From: Roseibium sp.
GTDB taxonomy: Bacteria; Pseudomonadota; Alphaproteobacteria; Rhizobiales; Stappiaceae
Length of the DNA: 64,000 nucleotides
NCBI GenBank assembly: GCA_017643215.1
Contig: JAEPNV010000001.1
Span: 558,001 to 622,000 of the forward strand
Direction of reading: 5' to 3'
The first letter of the stretch is position 1. Every line of letters begins with the position of its first letter. The position numbers were made by a program, and so were the translations under genes. Positions 9,838-20,386 of the stretch are shown piece after piece. The notes beneath the pieces were generated by a model. The model had not been told where the DNA came from and ran no database searches. It saw only the letters and a program-made list of their open reading frames with translations.

Positions 9838-11301
9838 CTACGACCTTTCTTCTGTCGTCTGCGCGGATGCGTCGTTGGCCTCCGGGCCCGGCTGCTTCGG
9901 CATCTTGAGGTAACCAATGACCGGTTCTTTGGTCAGATACGCACGCGCGGCCTGTTTGACATCTTCAACCGTCACCATTTGGATCCGCTGCGGCCATGAC
10001 TGCACGTCCTCGACCGTGGACCCGGTTGTCAGCGCGGCGCCAAAAATGCGGGCAAGGCTGGTTTGGCTGTCCTGGGCATAAACAGCGTCCGCGACCATGG
10101 CGTGCTTGGCGCGTGCCAATTCGTCCTCGCTGATACCATCGGCAAGCAGGACGTCGATGACACGGGCGATGGCCTGTTCCAGTTCGGGCAACGCCGTCCC
10201 CGGTTTCGGCGAACCGAACACCGCGAACCTGCTGTCGTCGAGGGCGGTCGCCTGGTAATAGCTGCCCGCGCTGAGCGCGATTTCACGGTCAAGAACGAGC
10301 GCGGTGTACAAACGGCTGCTTGAACTGCCGCCGAGCACATATGACAGCACGTCCAGCGCCTCCGACGTGACGCTCTCTGCATTCGAGGAACTGGGAACGA
10401 TCCACACCTGGCTGAACCGTTCCTGGCGGACCCGGGGATCTTCCAGTTCGATCCGGCGGGTGCCTTGCAGGGGCGGCTCGGCTGGACGAAGCCGCGCACC
10501 GGGCTCAGCCCGGCGCGGCACCTTGCCGTAGGTGTTCTCGGCAAGCCGGCGGACCTCATCCGGCTCGACATCGCCTGCAACAATCAGGACCGCGTTGTTG
10601 GGTGTGTAAAACCGGTCGTAAAAGGCGAGCGCAGCGTCCTTGTTGAGCGCCTTGATCTCGCTTTCCCAGCCGATCACCGGCGAGCCGTAGGGGTGATTGA
10701 CGAACATGATCGCATCCATCGCCTCGCGCAGGCGGGAGCCTGGATTGGCATCGACGCGCGACCGGCGCTCTTCCAGCACCACATCCCGTTCAGGGGCAAC
10801 GACCTCGTCGGTGAGGACCAGATTGTGCATGCGGTCGGCTTCCATCTCCATCATCGCCGGCAGGTGTTCCTTGCCGACGCGCTGGAAATAGGCGGTGTAG
10901 TCGAGGCTTGTGAACGCGTTCTCGCGGCCGCCGATATCCGCGATCAGCTTGGAAAAAGCGCCGTTGGGATGGGTCGATGTCCCCTTGAACATCAGGTGTT
11001 CCAGAAAATGAGCGACGCCCGATTGACCTTCCGGTTCGTCGGCCGAGCCCACCTTGTACCAGAGCATGTGCGTGGCGACCGGTGCGCGGCGGTCCGGGAT
11101 CACGACCACTTCCAGACCATTCTCCAGGGTAAAATGGCTCAGGTTCGGGGCGATCGTAATCTGTGAGACGTCGAGACCGCCGCGCGCTTGTGCGTCGGCG
11201 ACGGTGATTGGAGCGCTGACCGTGGCAACGGCCAGCCCAAACAGGGTAAGAGCCACGGTTGGCCGCAAAGCCGATTTCCGGAAAGGAACCAGTGAAAACA
11301 A
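9838..11301 (-). CDS. M16 zinc peptidase, catalytic subunit
   Basis: Periplasmic pitrilysin-family peptidase. It has the inverted zinc motif HFLEH within GVAHFLEHLMFKGT and the usual downstream Glu region. The start is uncertain. I prefer TTG at 11301: gggag lies about 6 nt upstream and the resulting N-terminus (FSLVPFRKSALRP followed by a hydrophobic run and ADAQA) is a good signal peptide. ATGs at 11358 and 11499 would place an unlikely polar stretch before the signal. It is followed immediately by its partner subunit lacking HxxEH. Confidence 0.9.
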   Translation of the reverse strand: MFSLVPFRKSALRPTVALTLFGLAVATVSAPITVADAQARGGLDVSQITIAPNLSHFTLENGLEVVVIPDRRAPVATHMLWYKVGSADEPEGQSGVAHFLEHLMFKGTSTHPNGAFSKLIADIGGRENAFTSLDYTAYFQRVGKEHLPAMMEMEADRMHNLVLTDEVVAPERDVVLEERRSRVDANPGSRLREAMDAIMFVNHPYGSPVIGWESEIKALNKDAALAFYDRFYTPNNAVLIVAGDVEPDEVRRLAENTYGKVPRRAEPGARLRPAEPPLQGTRRIELEDPRVRQERFSQVWIVPSSSNAESVTSEALDVLSYVLGGSSSSRLYTALVLDREIALSAGSYYQATALDDSRFAVFGSPKPGTALPELEQAIARVIDVLLADGISEDELARAKHAMVADAVYAQDSQTSLARIFGAALTTGSTVEDVQSWPQRIQMVTVEDVKQAARAYLTKEPVIGYLKMPKQPGPEANDASAQTTEERS

Positions 11302-11617
11302 CGGGAGCTCCCAAGCATGATGATCAAAAAAGGGACGTGGCTTGCATGTGGTGGCCATGCCCACTGACGACATATAGGGCCCGGCAAACCGTCCGCGTAT
11401 TAAATCTTGGTCATATTCACGTGCGGCGAGAGGCGCCGGCCAAGGGGTTGCCGACATCAAGTTCAATGAACGCCCGACCGGTATTGACCGGATGTTCAAA
11501 GCTGATCGGCGTCAAATTGTGCAAACGGCGCGGTCGGCTGAATGACTTTATGCGCACGCAGCCACCCGGGGCCGCAAGCTCGGCTGGCACGTTGCAAAGG
11601 CAAAAGGTGCAAACGGC
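11302..11617. other. Spacer upstream of the M16 peptidase pair
   Basis: 316 nt between the DUF3035 lipoprotein stop and the preferred M16 start. No RNA, repeat or clear promoter could be recognised. If translation of the peptidase starts at 11358 or 11499, part of this belongs to it. Confidence 0.4.
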
Positions 11618-12346
11618 TCAGTTCACGCCGCGCCGGCAATCACCGCCAGTTTCTTCCAGGCAGCGCATGTCGACTTTCTGATCGCCGTCGTACTCATCGC
11701 GCACCTTGCGCTCTTCCGTCTTGATGATTTCGGGAAGCGGCGCATCGGGTGATGGCTGATTGTAGGTATTGGGCGGCTCGGTCAGATACCGGCGCTGCAA
11801 AACGACGGTCGCCGGCGGCTTTTCCTCTTCAGCTCCGCCGAACGGCGTCGGCGCGTTCAATTCGGTCGGCGTCATGGCGGCCCCGCCGATCAACTCGTCC
11901 TCACGCTGTTGCGCGGCGGTCCGGGGGCGCCGTTGATCGGTCACGCCGATAATGCGAATGCCGCGCATTTGATCCGGTGACAAACGCCGTCTGGGGATGT
12001 CGGTGTTTTCGTTCCGAACGTTCTCGGGATCTGCATAAAGGGCGCGGACTTGTTCAAGCTCCGGATTACGTTCGTTTTCCGGCCAAGCCTCGGAACGTGC
12101 CCCGGCAAGCTCCGTTTCCGGCGCCGGCAAAGCGTCCATGCTTGCGGGCATGGCGAGCGGGGCTCTCGCCCGGTACTCAATCGGCTTTACGTTCGGATCC
12201 TGTGCGCCGAGGCCGGACATGATGGCGCCAACAAGCGCCGTGTCCGGGGCCTGGGTCGTGCCGTCGGCCGCCTGGCAGGCGGCCAGCGCCGCGCAGGCCA
12301 TCACCACGCCCAGACCTTTGAATTTCATCGAACGCGTCCGCCGCAC
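11618..12346 (-). CDS. DUF3035-family lipoprotein
   Basis: About 242 residues. The N-terminus ends in a lipobox (MACAALAAC), so the protein is predicted to be lipid-anchored. The rest is hydrophilic and proline-rich with conserved-looking PTELNAPTPFGG and RRLSPDQMRGIRIIGVTDQR segments. GTG at 12346 is chosen because aaaggag lies 7 nt upstream; ATG at 12328 would also keep the signal. The location next to lspA, whose product processes such prolipoproteins, is typical of alphaproteobacteria. The molecular function of DUF3035 proteins is not known to me. Confidence 0.8.
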   Translation of the reverse strand: MRRTRSMKFKGLGVVMACAALAACQAADGTTQAPDTALVGAIMSGLGAQDPNVKPIEYRARAPLAMPASMDALPAPETELAGARSEAWPENERNPELEQVRALYADPENVRNENTDIPRRRLSPDQMRGIRIIGVTDQRRPRTAAQQREDELIGGAAMTPTELNAPTPFGGAEEEKPPATVVLQRRYLTEPPNTYNQPSPDAPLPEIIKTEERKVRDEYDGDQKVDMRCLEETGGDCRRGVN

Positions 12347-12409
12347 AGCAGACTCCTTTAAGTAATTGATAGTTTCGCGCATCGCCATATCACGTCTTCA
12401 CTTAAAACG

Positions 12410-12940
12410 CTATTTTGCGGCCGAATTAGGACTTCGGAGGAACCCGTCATAGAGGAGGCCAATCACGCCAGCGACGATCCACACATCGGCAAGGTTGAAG
12501 ACGTACCAGGAAAACGTGCCGATGTGGAAATGCACGAAGTCCACGACGGCCCCGTAAACGAGACGGTCAATTCCGTTGCCGATCGCACCGCCGATGATCA
12601 GCGCCAGGGCCAGAGCAACGAAACGGTCGTGTGTGCGGACCGACCAGACCCATAGGGCCACCGTGGCGGCGAAGGTCACGATCACAAGCGCCCACCGGCC
12701 GATGTCGCCGTCCTGCTGAAACAGGCCATAGGAAATGCCCCGGTTCCAGACCAGAACAATGTCCAGCACGGGCAAAAGCGCATAAGGTCCGGTCCGGGCC
12801 AGGTCGACGCTGTGCAACAGCCACAGTTTCGTGCCCTGATCCAGGATTAGGCCGGTCAGCGCAACGACCATCACAAACCGGCTGACTGGCCCCCACAGCC
12901 AGGCCGGTGATGCGCTGTCGTTGGCGTCTTCTGCATTCAT
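12410..12940 (-). CDS. lspA: Lipoprotein signal peptidase (signal peptidase II)
   Basis: Inner-membrane aspartic protease that removes signal peptides from prolipoproteins. 176 residues with four membrane segments; the two catalytic Asp lie in GNGIDRLVYGAVVDF and FNLADVWI, and the LDQGTK motif is present near the N-terminus. It begins 30 nt after ileS, the usual ileS-lspA arrangement. Confidence 0.97.
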   Translation of the reverse strand: MNAEDANDSASPAWLWGPVSRFVMVVALTGLILDQGTKLWLLHSVDLARTGPYALLPVLDIVLVWNRGISYGLFQQDGDIGRWALVIVTFAATVALWVWSVRTHDRFVALALALIIGGAIGNGIDRLVYGAVVDFVHFHIGTFSWYVFNLADVWIVAGVIGLLYDGFLRSPNSAAK

Positions 12941-12970
12941 GCTATCGTGCCGGGTCCGTCGGTCCTTGGC

Positions 12971-15967
12971 TCACGCCGCCTTATGTGCCGTGTCCCACTC
13001 GCGCAAGGCATCGGCATCCCGGATGGTGACGTTCGGATAGTCCGGATCGCTGCCGACCTCAGGAAGGATCTTCCACGAGCGGGCGCATTTTTGACCCTCC
13101 GCACGTCCGGGCACGACGGCAACGCCCGGTGTGTCGTCGAGCCGGAACGCGTCCGCCGGACCATCATCCGTCGAAAGGCTCAACTGGCTGGTGATGGCGA
13201 TGTCGGCCATGTTCTGCCCGTCAAGCGCTGCCATCAGCGTTGCATCCGTGACATGGACGGTCGGATGTGCCTCCAGCGACGACCCGATCCGCTTGTCGCG
13301 CCGTTCGATTTCGAGCGCGCCGGTGATCACTCGGCGGACGGTGCGGATCTTGGACCACTTTTTCGCCAGCGCATCGTCCCGCCAACCGGCCGGAATATCC
13401 GGAAACTGCCGAAGATGAACGGAACCGGTTTCACCATGCCGCGACCACCAGCTTTCCTCCATGGTGAAGGGCAGCATCGGCGCCAGCCAGGTCACCAGGC
13501 AGTCGAACAGCTTGTCGATCACAAAAAGCGCGGCCTTCCGGCGATTTGAAGACTGCGGATCGCAGTAGAGCGCGTCCTTACGGATGTCGAAGTAGAAGGC
13601 CGACAGGTCGACCGTCATGAACGTGAATAGGTGATGGAAGACCTTCTTGTAATCGAACTCCCAATAGGCCTTGCGGACCAAGTCATCGAGTTCACTCAGC
13701 CGGTGCAGCATCAGCCGCTCTAGCTCGGGCATCTCGCTCAGTGGCACGTCCTCGCCCCGGGCATGGGCCAGGGACCCCAGCATCCAGCGCAGCGTGTTGC
13801 GCAGTTTGCGGTAACTGTCGACGTTGGTCTTCAGGATCTCCGGCCCGATCCGCTGGTCTTCCCAATAGTCGGTCGAAGCCACCCACAAACGCAGGATATC
13901 GGCGCCGAACTGCTTGATGATGTCCTGCGGGAACACCTGATTGCCGAGCGACTTGGACATTTTCCGCCCGTCTTCGGCCATCGTGAAACCGTGGGTCAGG
14001 ACCACGTCATAGGGCGCATGGCCGCGGGTGCCACAGCTTTCCAGGAGCGAGGAATGGAACCAGCCGCGATGCTGGTCCGATCCTTCCAGATAAAGCACGT
14101 AGTCGTTGCCGCCGAGCCCCTTGCGCTTGGGATCGAGATCGGCGCGCTGCTCCATGCAGAAGGCGTGCGTGGAGCCGGAATCGAACCACACATCGAGAAT
14201 ATCGGTGACCATGTCCCAGTCGTCGGGGGCGTGGTCATTGCCGAGGAACCGTTCCTTGGCGCCGTCGGCGAACCAGGCGTCCGCGCCTTCGGCCACAAAG
14301 GCGTCATAGATCCGCTTGTTGACCGTCTCGTCCTTCAAGACTTCGCCAGTGTCCGTGTTCACGAACACGGTGATCGGCACGCCCCAGGCGCGCTGGCGCG
14401 AGAGCACCCAGTCGGGACGGTTTTCGATCATCGAGCGAAGCCGGTTCTGCCCGGCGATGGGTACAAACCGCGTGTCATCGATGGCGTTCAGGGCACGGGC
14501 CCGCAAAGTGTCGCCGGCCCCGTCGATGTCCCGGTCCATATAGACAAACCATTGCGGCGTGTTGCGGAAGATGATCGGCTTCTTGGAGCGCCAGGAATGC
14601 GGATACTGATGTTTCAGCCGGTCAAGGCCGATGAGATTTCCGCTTTCCTTCAGTTTTTCAATGACCGCCCTGTTGGCCTTGCCCTTTTCACCCTTGTGGG
14701 TGATCACCTGGTGCCCTTCGAAGCCGGGCGCGTCCTTGGTGTAGGTGCCATCATCGGCGACGGTGAAGGGGATCGCCGTGTCGATGCCACGGGCGTCCAA
14801 CTCGGCGCGGTGTTCCATCCAGATCTCGAAATCGTCCGCGCCATGGCCCGGCGCGGTGTGGACGAAGCCGGTGCCTGCGTCATCGGTGACATGATCGCCG
14901 TCAAGCATCGGCACATCGAACTGGTAGCCGCCAAGGTCCAGCTCCGAAAGCGGATGGGCGCAGGTGAGTGCGCCAAGTTCGTCGGAGGCCACGGTCCGCA
15001 CGCGGGCAAAACCGGTGATCCGCGCGTTTTTGAACACGTCCTCCGCCAGAGCATCGGCAAGGATCAGCTTGTCGCCCTTCTGGACCCGGTTGTCCTCAGG
15101 CAGGTCTTCTTGCGTGACCTCATAAAGTCCATAGCCGATCCGCGACGAATAGGAAATCGCCCGGTTGCCGGGGATCGTCCAGGGGGTCGTCGTCCAGATC
15201 ACGACCGCTGTGCCGTCAAATATTGGTCTATATTCGTCTTTACCGTGCTTCGTTTGATAAAGCTTCCTCGCCGCATCATCCAATTCGCTGCGTATTACCG
15301 GAAACTTCACCCAGATCATGTCCGACTGGTAGTCGTGATATTCGATTTCCGCTTCCGCGAGCGCGGTCTTTTCCACCACCGACCACATCACCGGTTTGGA
15401 ACCCCGGTAGAGCTGGCCGGACATGGCGAACTTCATCAGCTCTTCGGCGATGATCGCCTCGCTCTCGAACCGCATCGTCAAATACGGATTGTCCCAGTCG
15501 CCCTCGATGCCGAGGCGCTCGAATTCCGTACGCTGCACCTTGATCCAGTGCTCGGCGAATTCGCGGCATTCGCGGCGGAATTCGTTGACCGGGACCTCGT
15601 CCTTGTTCTTGCCCTTGGCGCGGTACTGTTCCTCGATCTTCCATTCGATCGGCAGGCCGTGGCAGTCCCAGCCCGGCACGTAGTTGCTGTCATAGCCCAG
15701 CATCTGCATGGACCGGGTCACCATGTCCTTCAGCGTCTTGTTGAGCGCATGGCCGATATGGATGTGGCCGTTGGCATAAGGAGGACCGTCATGCAGGAGG
15801 AACTTGTCGCGGCCGGCCGATTGCGCCCGCAATCGCCGGTAAAGGTCCATCTCCTGCCACCGTTTCAGGATTTCCGGTTCTTTCTTGGGCAGGCCCGCCC
15901 GCATGGGGAAATCGGTTTTCGGCAGGTTCAGGGTTTCGGAATAATCTCTCGACGTCGTGTCTGTCAT
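12971..15967 (-). CDS. ileS: Isoleucyl-tRNA synthetase
   Basis: Class I synthetase charging tRNA-Ile; 998 residues. HIGH motif ([11 protein letters not shown]), CP1 editing domain, KMSKS motif ([11 protein letters not shown]), and anticodon-binding C-terminal region are in order. The C-terminal zinc finger is reduced: only KCARSWK with LPEVG remains where four cysteines are found in E. coli IleRS. First gene of an ileS-lspA-lipoprotein-M16-M16 run. Confidence 0.97.
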   Translation of the reverse strand: MTDTTSRDYSETLNLPKTDFPMRAGLPKKEPEILKRWQEMDLYRRLRAQSAGRDKFLLHDGPPYANGHIHIGHALNKTLKDMVTRSMQMLGYDSNYVPGWDCHGLPIEWKIEEQYRAKGKNKDEVPVNEFRRECREFAEHWIKVQRTEFERLGIEGDWDNPYLTMRFESEAIIAEELMKFAMSGQLYRGSKPVMWSVVEKTALAEAEIEYHDYQSDMIWVKFPVIRSELDDAARKLYQTKHGKDEYRPIFDGTAVVIWTTTPWTIPGNRAISYSSRIGYGLYEVTQEDLPEDNRVQKGDKLILADALAEDVFKNARITGFARVRTVASDELGALTCAHPLSELDLGGYQFDVPMLDGDHVTDDAGTGFVHTAPGHGADDFEIWMEHRAELDARGIDTAIPFTVADDGTYTKDAPGFEGHQVITHKGEKGKANRAVIEKLKESGNLIGLDRLKHQYPHSWRSKKPIIFRNTPQWFVYMDRDIDGAGDTLRARALNAIDDTRFVPIAGQNRLRSMIENRPDWVLSRQRAWGVPITVFVNTDTGEVLKDETVNKRIYDAFVAEGADAWFADGAKERFLGNDHAPDDWDMVTDILDVWFDSGSTHAFCMEQRADLDPKRKGLGGNDYVLYLEGSDQHRGWFHSSLLESCGTRGHAPYDVVLTHGFTMAEDGRKMSKSLGNQVFPQDIIKQFGADILRLWVASTDYWEDQRIGPEILKTNVDSYRKLRNTLRWMLGSLAHARGEDVPLSEMPELERLMLHRLSELDDLVRKAYWEFDYKKVFHHLFTFMTVDLSAFYFDIRKDALYCDPQSSNRRKAALFVIDKLFDCLVTWLAPMLPFTMEESWWSRHGETGSVHLRQFPDIPAGWRDDALAKKWSKIRTVRRVITGALEIERRDKRIGSSLEAHPTVHVTDATLMAALDGQNMADIAITSQLSLSTDDGPADAFRLDDTPGVAVVPGRAEGQKCARSWKILPEVGSDPDYPNVTIRDADALREWDTAHKAA

Positions 15968-16394
15968 CGCTGGGTGAATCCGTTCGGATGGATGCGGCCG
16001 CGCGCATCATCAGCAAGTGCATGTCAGCGCGGCGGACCTTCGACCGCCGCCAATGGAAAGAAACTCCCGGACCTTCGGCGCCGCATGAAGCACGCGTCAG
16101 CCAAGGGCCGGGCCGGTAATTCGCAGGGCCGCGCGGCTCCGCACGGCGGGAATGAAGGCGATACGATCCATGCGTGACCTAGTATCAGTGTCGCCCGCCG
16201 GAATAAAGACCCTCTGCCGCAAACGTAAAAAGCAATTCCCCCGGTGATCCGAGGCCTGCGTCTCCAATTCGGCCACAGGGCCTAGCCGCAACTACGTTCG
16301 AAACCTTTCCTTGAGGGTCTTCCGTTACGTCTAGGCGAAGTGAATCGCGGTGAACCGACAATGCGTTTCCCGCAGGCAGATCCAGGACAGGCTC
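15968..16394. other. Divergent spacer between ileS and the GT87 gene
   Basis: About 427 nt with promoters expected in both directions. I could not identify a T-box, riboswitch, tRNA or repeat. A GTG at 16350 would extend the plus-strand gene into it by 15 codons. Confidence 0.4.
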
Positions 16395-17624
16395 ATGGAT
16401 GTGAGACAGGTAAGGTTGATCACCGCGGAGCGGGCGCGGGCGGCAAGCCACATCGCCCCGTTTGCCTATCTGATCGCGGTGGCCGTGATGTATGGGCTGC
16501 TCGACCACTACCGGTCCGCGACGGGCTCGACCCTGGTGAACGATTTCATCTGCTTCTGGCTGGCCGGTCATGAGGCGCTAACCGGCGGCGCCGGCGCCAT
16601 CTACGACAACACGGCCTTTCGCGCCGTACAGCACCCCTTCTTGGGTGAGGATGCCTTTTTTCCCTTCATGTATCCGCCAACATTCCTGCTTCTGGTCATG
16701 CCGCTCGGCGTCCTGTCCTTCGCCTCGGCCTATATCGTCTTCATGGGGCTGAGCCTGGCCGCCTGCGCGCTGGCGGGCCGCGTCATCTGGGGCTCCTGGC
16801 AAGGTGCCTTCATCGTGTTGTCCCTTCCGGCCGTTTTCAATGTGCTGGTTCATGGTCAAAACAGCCTTCTCGCCTGCGCGCTTTTGGGTGCGGGTTTGAT
16901 CTGCTTGCAGAACCGCCAGATGGTTTGGGCCGGAATCTTCATCGGCCTGTTGTCGTTCAAGCCGCAATTCGGGATCCTGATCCCGTTGGTGCTGATCGCC
17001 GGCCGGTATTGGACCGCGTTCATCACCGCCGCGGTGGTCACGCTCGGCTTTGCCGGTCTGTCCTGGGCCGTGCTCGGCACGGAGGTGTGGGTCGCGTTCC
17101 TCGCGCAGACCGAGTTTGCCCGCTCGTTGCTGGTCAACGATTTTGTCGCCATGTACAAATACAACACCGTGACCGCCGCGCTGCGCATGATCGGCATGCC
17201 CGCCGGTGCAGCCCTTGCCGTTCAGGCTGTGGTGGGTCTGGTGCTGGCCGTCCTCACGGTCCGGGTCTGGCTGAGCAACGCCGCGTTCGAGGCCAAGGCC
17301 GCGGTCCTGGTCAGCGCATCGCTTCTGGCAACGCCCTATGTTCTGTCCTACGATCTGGTGTTCCTGGCGCTGCCGCTGATTTTTATCCTGAAACTGGCCA
17401 GCGAGCGTGGGTTCAAGCGCTATGATCAATGGGCGCTCCTGGCCGTGGTGGTTCTGAGCGCCTCGACACGGTTCCTCGGCAGCGCTACGGACCTGCCGGT
17501 TGGTCCCCTGCCGATCCTTTTGATGCTGTGGGTCAGCCTAAGGCACACCGACCTGTTTGGCCGCAATCACGCTCCGGATGCTACGGTTACGCGCTCCGGT
17601 GCGCCTGCCGTTCACGGTGGGTGA
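16395..17624 (+). CDS. GT87-type integral-membrane glycosyltransferase (DUF2029)
   Basis: About 409 residues with some 8-10 membrane helices. The early segment VNDFICFWLAGHEALTGG (acidic residue in the first periplasmic loop) and FPFMYPPTFLLLVMPLG match polyprenol-phosphate-mannose-type GT87 enzymes. Donor and acceptor cannot be told. The ATG at 16395 has aggacagg upstream; GTG at 16350 is an alternative. Its 3' end overlaps the convergent transporter gene by 38 bp. Confidence 0.82.
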   Translation: MDVRQVRLITAERARAASHIAPFAYLIAVAVMYGLLDHYRSATGSTLVNDFICFWLAGHEALTGGAGAIYDNTAFRAVQHPFLGEDAFFPFMYPPTFLLLVMPLGVLSFASAYIVFMGLSLAACALAGRVIWGSWQGAFIVLSLPAVFNVLVHGQNSLLACALLGAGLICLQNRQMVWAGIFIGLLSFKPQFGILIPLVLIAGRYWTAFITAAVVTLGFAGLSWAVLGTEVWVAFLAQTEFARSLLVNDFVAMYKYNTVTAALRMIGMPAGAALAVQAVVGLVLAVLTVRVWLSNAAFEAKAAVLVSASLLATPYVLSYDLVFLALPLIFILKLASERGFKRYDQWALLAVVVLSASTRFLGSATDLPVGPLPILLMLWVSLRHTDLFGRNHAPDATVTRSGAPAVHGG

Positions 17625-18507
17625 TGTAAAGGCCGCTCAAAACGATCAGCGCGATCCCGGCCCAGGTCGGGCCGTCCGGAAAATCGGAAAACACCAGATA
17701 TCCAAGCGCAGTCGCGCTGACGATTTCCAGATACTGGAGCGGTGCGAGGAGCGCCGCCTCGCCGCGTTGAAACGCCATGACGACCAGCCCATGGCCCACA
17801 AAGGAGATCGCGCCGATCGCGATCAGCCAGCCGATCTGGCCAAGGTCCGGCATGATGATGGAGATGGCATCGGGATAGATGACGGGCATGCCAAATAGCC
17901 CAAGACCGAGCACGACCGATCCGGCGAGGCCGGCGCTGAACTGGATCGCCAGAAGCCCGTCGGCGCCCGCGTAAAGGCGGTTTAAGAGCAGATAAAGCGC
18001 AAAAAAGGTGGCCGTTGCCAGCGGCAGCAGGCTGACGGCGCCGATTTCCAGAAGGTTTGGCCTGAGGATGATCAGTGCGCCGGCCAGGCCCACGACAACG
18101 GCGCCGATCCGGCGCGGTCCGATCCGTTCTTTCAAGACAATTGCGGCCAGCACGGTCAGGATCATCGGTTCGACAAAAAAGATCGAGATGGCGGTGGCCA
18201 CCGACATGTATTTCACCGCCGTGAAAAAACACAGCACCGCCATGGCCAGGAGAACGCCGCGCAAAAGATTGATAAGCGGGCGGCGGCCGAGCAGGGCGCG
18301 GGTTTGACCGATCAGGATGGCCGCTGTTCCGGCGATCAGGAGCTGAACGAAAAACCGGCCGAATGTGATCTGCAGCGGCGCCATCGACGCCGACAGATAC
18401 TTTGCGATGATGTCCATGACCGGAACGATCAGCATGGCCGCCGACATGAGGCCGATGGCGGCCACGGCGTTTTGGCCAACTGCGGCGGGGCTGTCGGTGC
18501 CTGGCAC
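17587..18507 (-). CDS. DMT-superfamily transporter (EamA domains)
   Basis: 306 residues, ten predicted membrane helices as two EamA repeats; GRFFVQLLIAG and the KYMSVATAISIFFVEPM region are typical of the family. Substrate unknown. It starts with GTG at 18507, one base beyond the ribF stop, so the two are translationally coupled. It overlaps the 3' end of the convergent GT87 gene. Confidence 0.88.
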   Translation of the reverse strand: MPGTDSPAAVGQNAVAAIGLMSAAMLIVPVMDIIAKYLSASMAPLQITFGRFFVQLLIAGTAAILIGQTRALLGRRPLINLLRGVLLAMAVLCFFTAVKYMSVATAISIFFVEPMILTVLAAIVLKERIGPRRIGAVVVGLAGALIILRPNLLEIGAVSLLPLATATFFALYLLLNRLYAGADGLLAIQFSAGLAGSVVLGLGLFGMPVIYPDAISIIMPDLGQIGWLIAIGAISFVGHGLVVMAFQRGEAALLAPLQYLEIVSATALGYLVFSDFPDGPTWAGIALIVLSGLYITHRERQAHRSA

Positions 18508-18508
18508 G

Positions 18509-19504
18509 TCAACCGCCGAAGAACAAGGCGTGGTCGAGATCCGACAGCGGGCGCAGGTCAGACAGGGCGGCTTTGGCCTCCGCGCTGTCCCGGTCCATCT
18601 GGGCGATCAGCGCGTCGACGCTGTCAAACCGGTCCTCGGCGCGCAGGTAGGACACCAGGTGCACCCGCAGCGTCTGCCCATAAAGATCGCCGGCAAAGTC
18701 AAACAAAAAGACCTCAAGGAGCGGTGCGCCGTTGTCGAAGGTCGGACGGCGTCCGAAACTCGCCACGCCGTCGAACCGGCCCGCCGCGCATTCCACCTTC
18801 ACCGCGTAGATGCCGTGTTTGAGCGGACAATTGTCCGCAAGGCGCAAATTGGCCGTCGGATAACCAAGGTCCCGGCCACGCTTTTCCCCATGCTGAACGG
18901 AGGTTTCGACGAACCACCGGTAACCCAGCAGCGCGTTGGCCTGTGCGATGTCGCCGGCTTCCAGGCAGGCGCGAATGCGCGAGGAGGAAATCACCTCCGC
19001 GCCTTCGTCTTGTTCGGGCTTCACGATGGTCACGTCAAATCCGTGATCCCGGCCCGCGGCCTTGAGGAAATCCGGTGTGCCGGCCCGGGCGCGCCCGAAA
19101 TGAAAGTCATATCCGATGATGGCGTGGCGGATGCGAAGCGTATCGATCAGGATCTCCTGAACGAACGCCTCCGCCTCAATCGACGCGAACGCCTTGGTAA
19201 ACGGCAGTTCGAGCACGCCGTCCAGACCGCACGCCTCCAGAACCTCGGCGCGTTGCACCGACGGGGTGAGCCGGAAGACCGGATTGGCCGGATTGAAAAA
19301 TGTCCGCGGATGCGGTTCGAAGGTCATGGCGTAAACCGGCATGCCCTGCTTTCGGCCGAGCGACAGCGCTGAATCGAGCACCGCGCGGTGGCCGCGATGC
19401 ACCCCGTCGAAGTTTCCGATCGCGACCAGCCCCCCCCGAAGGCTGTCCGGAAAGCTGTCGAGACTGTCAACGTGCTGAAAACCGGTCAGGGTCGGAGCGG
19501 ACAT
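18509..19504 (-). CDS. ribF: Bifunctional riboflavin kinase / FAD synthetase
   Basis: Makes FMN from riboflavin and FAD from FMN. 331 residues. The N-terminal nucleotidyltransferase part has GNFDGVHRGHRAV and GYDFHFGRARAG; the C-terminal flavokinase part has GYPTANL and RRPTFDNGAPLLEVFLFDF. No FMN riboswitch was seen upstream. Followed at once by the DMT transporter, and next to ileS-lspA as in many Hyphomicrobiales. Confidence 0.97.
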   Translation of the reverse strand: MSAPTLTGFQHVDSLDSFPDSLRGGLVAIGNFDGVHRGHRAVLDSALSLGRKQGMPVYAMTFEPHPRTFFNPANPVFRLTPSVQRAEVLEACGLDGVLELPFTKAFASIEAEAFVQEILIDTLRIRHAIIGYDFHFGRARAGTPDFLKAAGRDHGFDVTIVKPEQDEGAEVISSSRIRACLEAGDIAQANALLGYRWFVETSVQHGEKRGRDLGYPTANLRLADNCPLKHGIYAVKVECAAGRFDGVASFGRRPTFDNGAPLLEVFLFDFAGDLYGQTLRVHLVSYLRAEDRFDSVDALIAQMDRDSAEAKAALSDLRPLSDLDHALFFGG

Positions 19505-19691
19505 TCATGCAACCTTCATTGCTGGATCAGGCGGCAGCCTTGAACGAAACCGGGTATGGATAAGGTCCAACCCGCCGTTGAAACCGCGGGCGGGGCTGGT
19601 TGATTGCGGGGGATGTTTTCCCGCCGGAAACTGCCGCCTTCACCGGGAAAGGTCAAGCGCCTTGGCCAGCCGCAAAGGCAGCGCTGGGTGA

Positions 19692-20147
19692 TCAGCGAAG
19701 GCCGGACCGGTCTTCGTCCCGGCGCGGCACCTTGACCAGCGCTTCGCCTTCCAGAACCACCGTGTCGTCAACCTGGCACACGCAGGACAGGCGGGCGCGA
19801 TTGCCCTTTTCCATCAATTCGTCGACGGTCACCCGCACAAGAACATCGTCGCCGATCTTGACCGGCGCTTTGAAATTCAGCGTCTGTGACAAATATATCG
19901 CACCTGGGCCCGGCAGCCGGGTGCCTAAAACTGCCGAAATAAGGCTGGCGGTGTACAGCCCGTGGGCAATGCGGGTCTTGAACGGCGTCCGGGCCGCGAA
20001 ATGCTCACTCAGGTGGATTGGATTGCGGTCTCCCGATACTTCCGCGAAGCCAACAACATCAGAAGAACTCACGTGTTTGACGAGCTGTTCGCTCATTCCG
20101 ACCGAAAGATCTTCAAAGCAAAGTTTACGCAATTCGAGCATTGTCAT
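19692..20147 (-). CDS. MaoC-family (R)-specific enoyl-CoA hydratase
   Basis: About 151 residues with a hot-dog fold. The catalytic Asp and His are in SGDRNPIHLSEHFA, followed by the conserved IAHGLYTASLISAVLG segment. Probably hydrates short enoyl-CoA or related acyl thioesters; the exact substrate is not inferable. Start at ATG 20147 or 20141, since the first residues of the longer frame (20183) are not family-like. Confidence 0.88.
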   Translation of the reverse strand: MTMLELRKLCFEDLSVGMSEQLVKHVSSSDVVGFAEVSGDRNPIHLSEHFAARTPFKTRIAHGLYTASLISAVLGTRLPGPGAIYLSQTLNFKAPVKIGDDVLVRVTVDELMEKGNRARLSCVCQVDDTVVLEGEALVKVPRRDEDRSGLR

Positions 20148-20386
20148 TCCAACCGACCGGTGCCTTGAGCCAAGGGATCGCAAGGCTATTCAAGGCGGCC
20201 GGGATCGGCAATTGGGCTTTCGGTGAAGAAAAAATGTGCCGATTAACGGTCTTTTCAGGGGGTTGGCTTAGGTTTGATCAAGTGTGGGGAGGTGAGGACA
20301 CTACCGTGTGCTCTCCTTTTGAAGTCAGAACGCGTCTCCAGGGCCCAAGGCCGAGGGCCGCGCAACTTGACAGTATGGAGTAGACA

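Noticed and set aside
13763..16177. An 804-codon plus-strand frame opposite ileS
   Set aside because: Antisense to ileS over its length, with no recognisable domain.
18509..19691. FMN riboswitch expected near ribF
   Set aside because: No element of that kind could be made out in the short region upstream of ribF.
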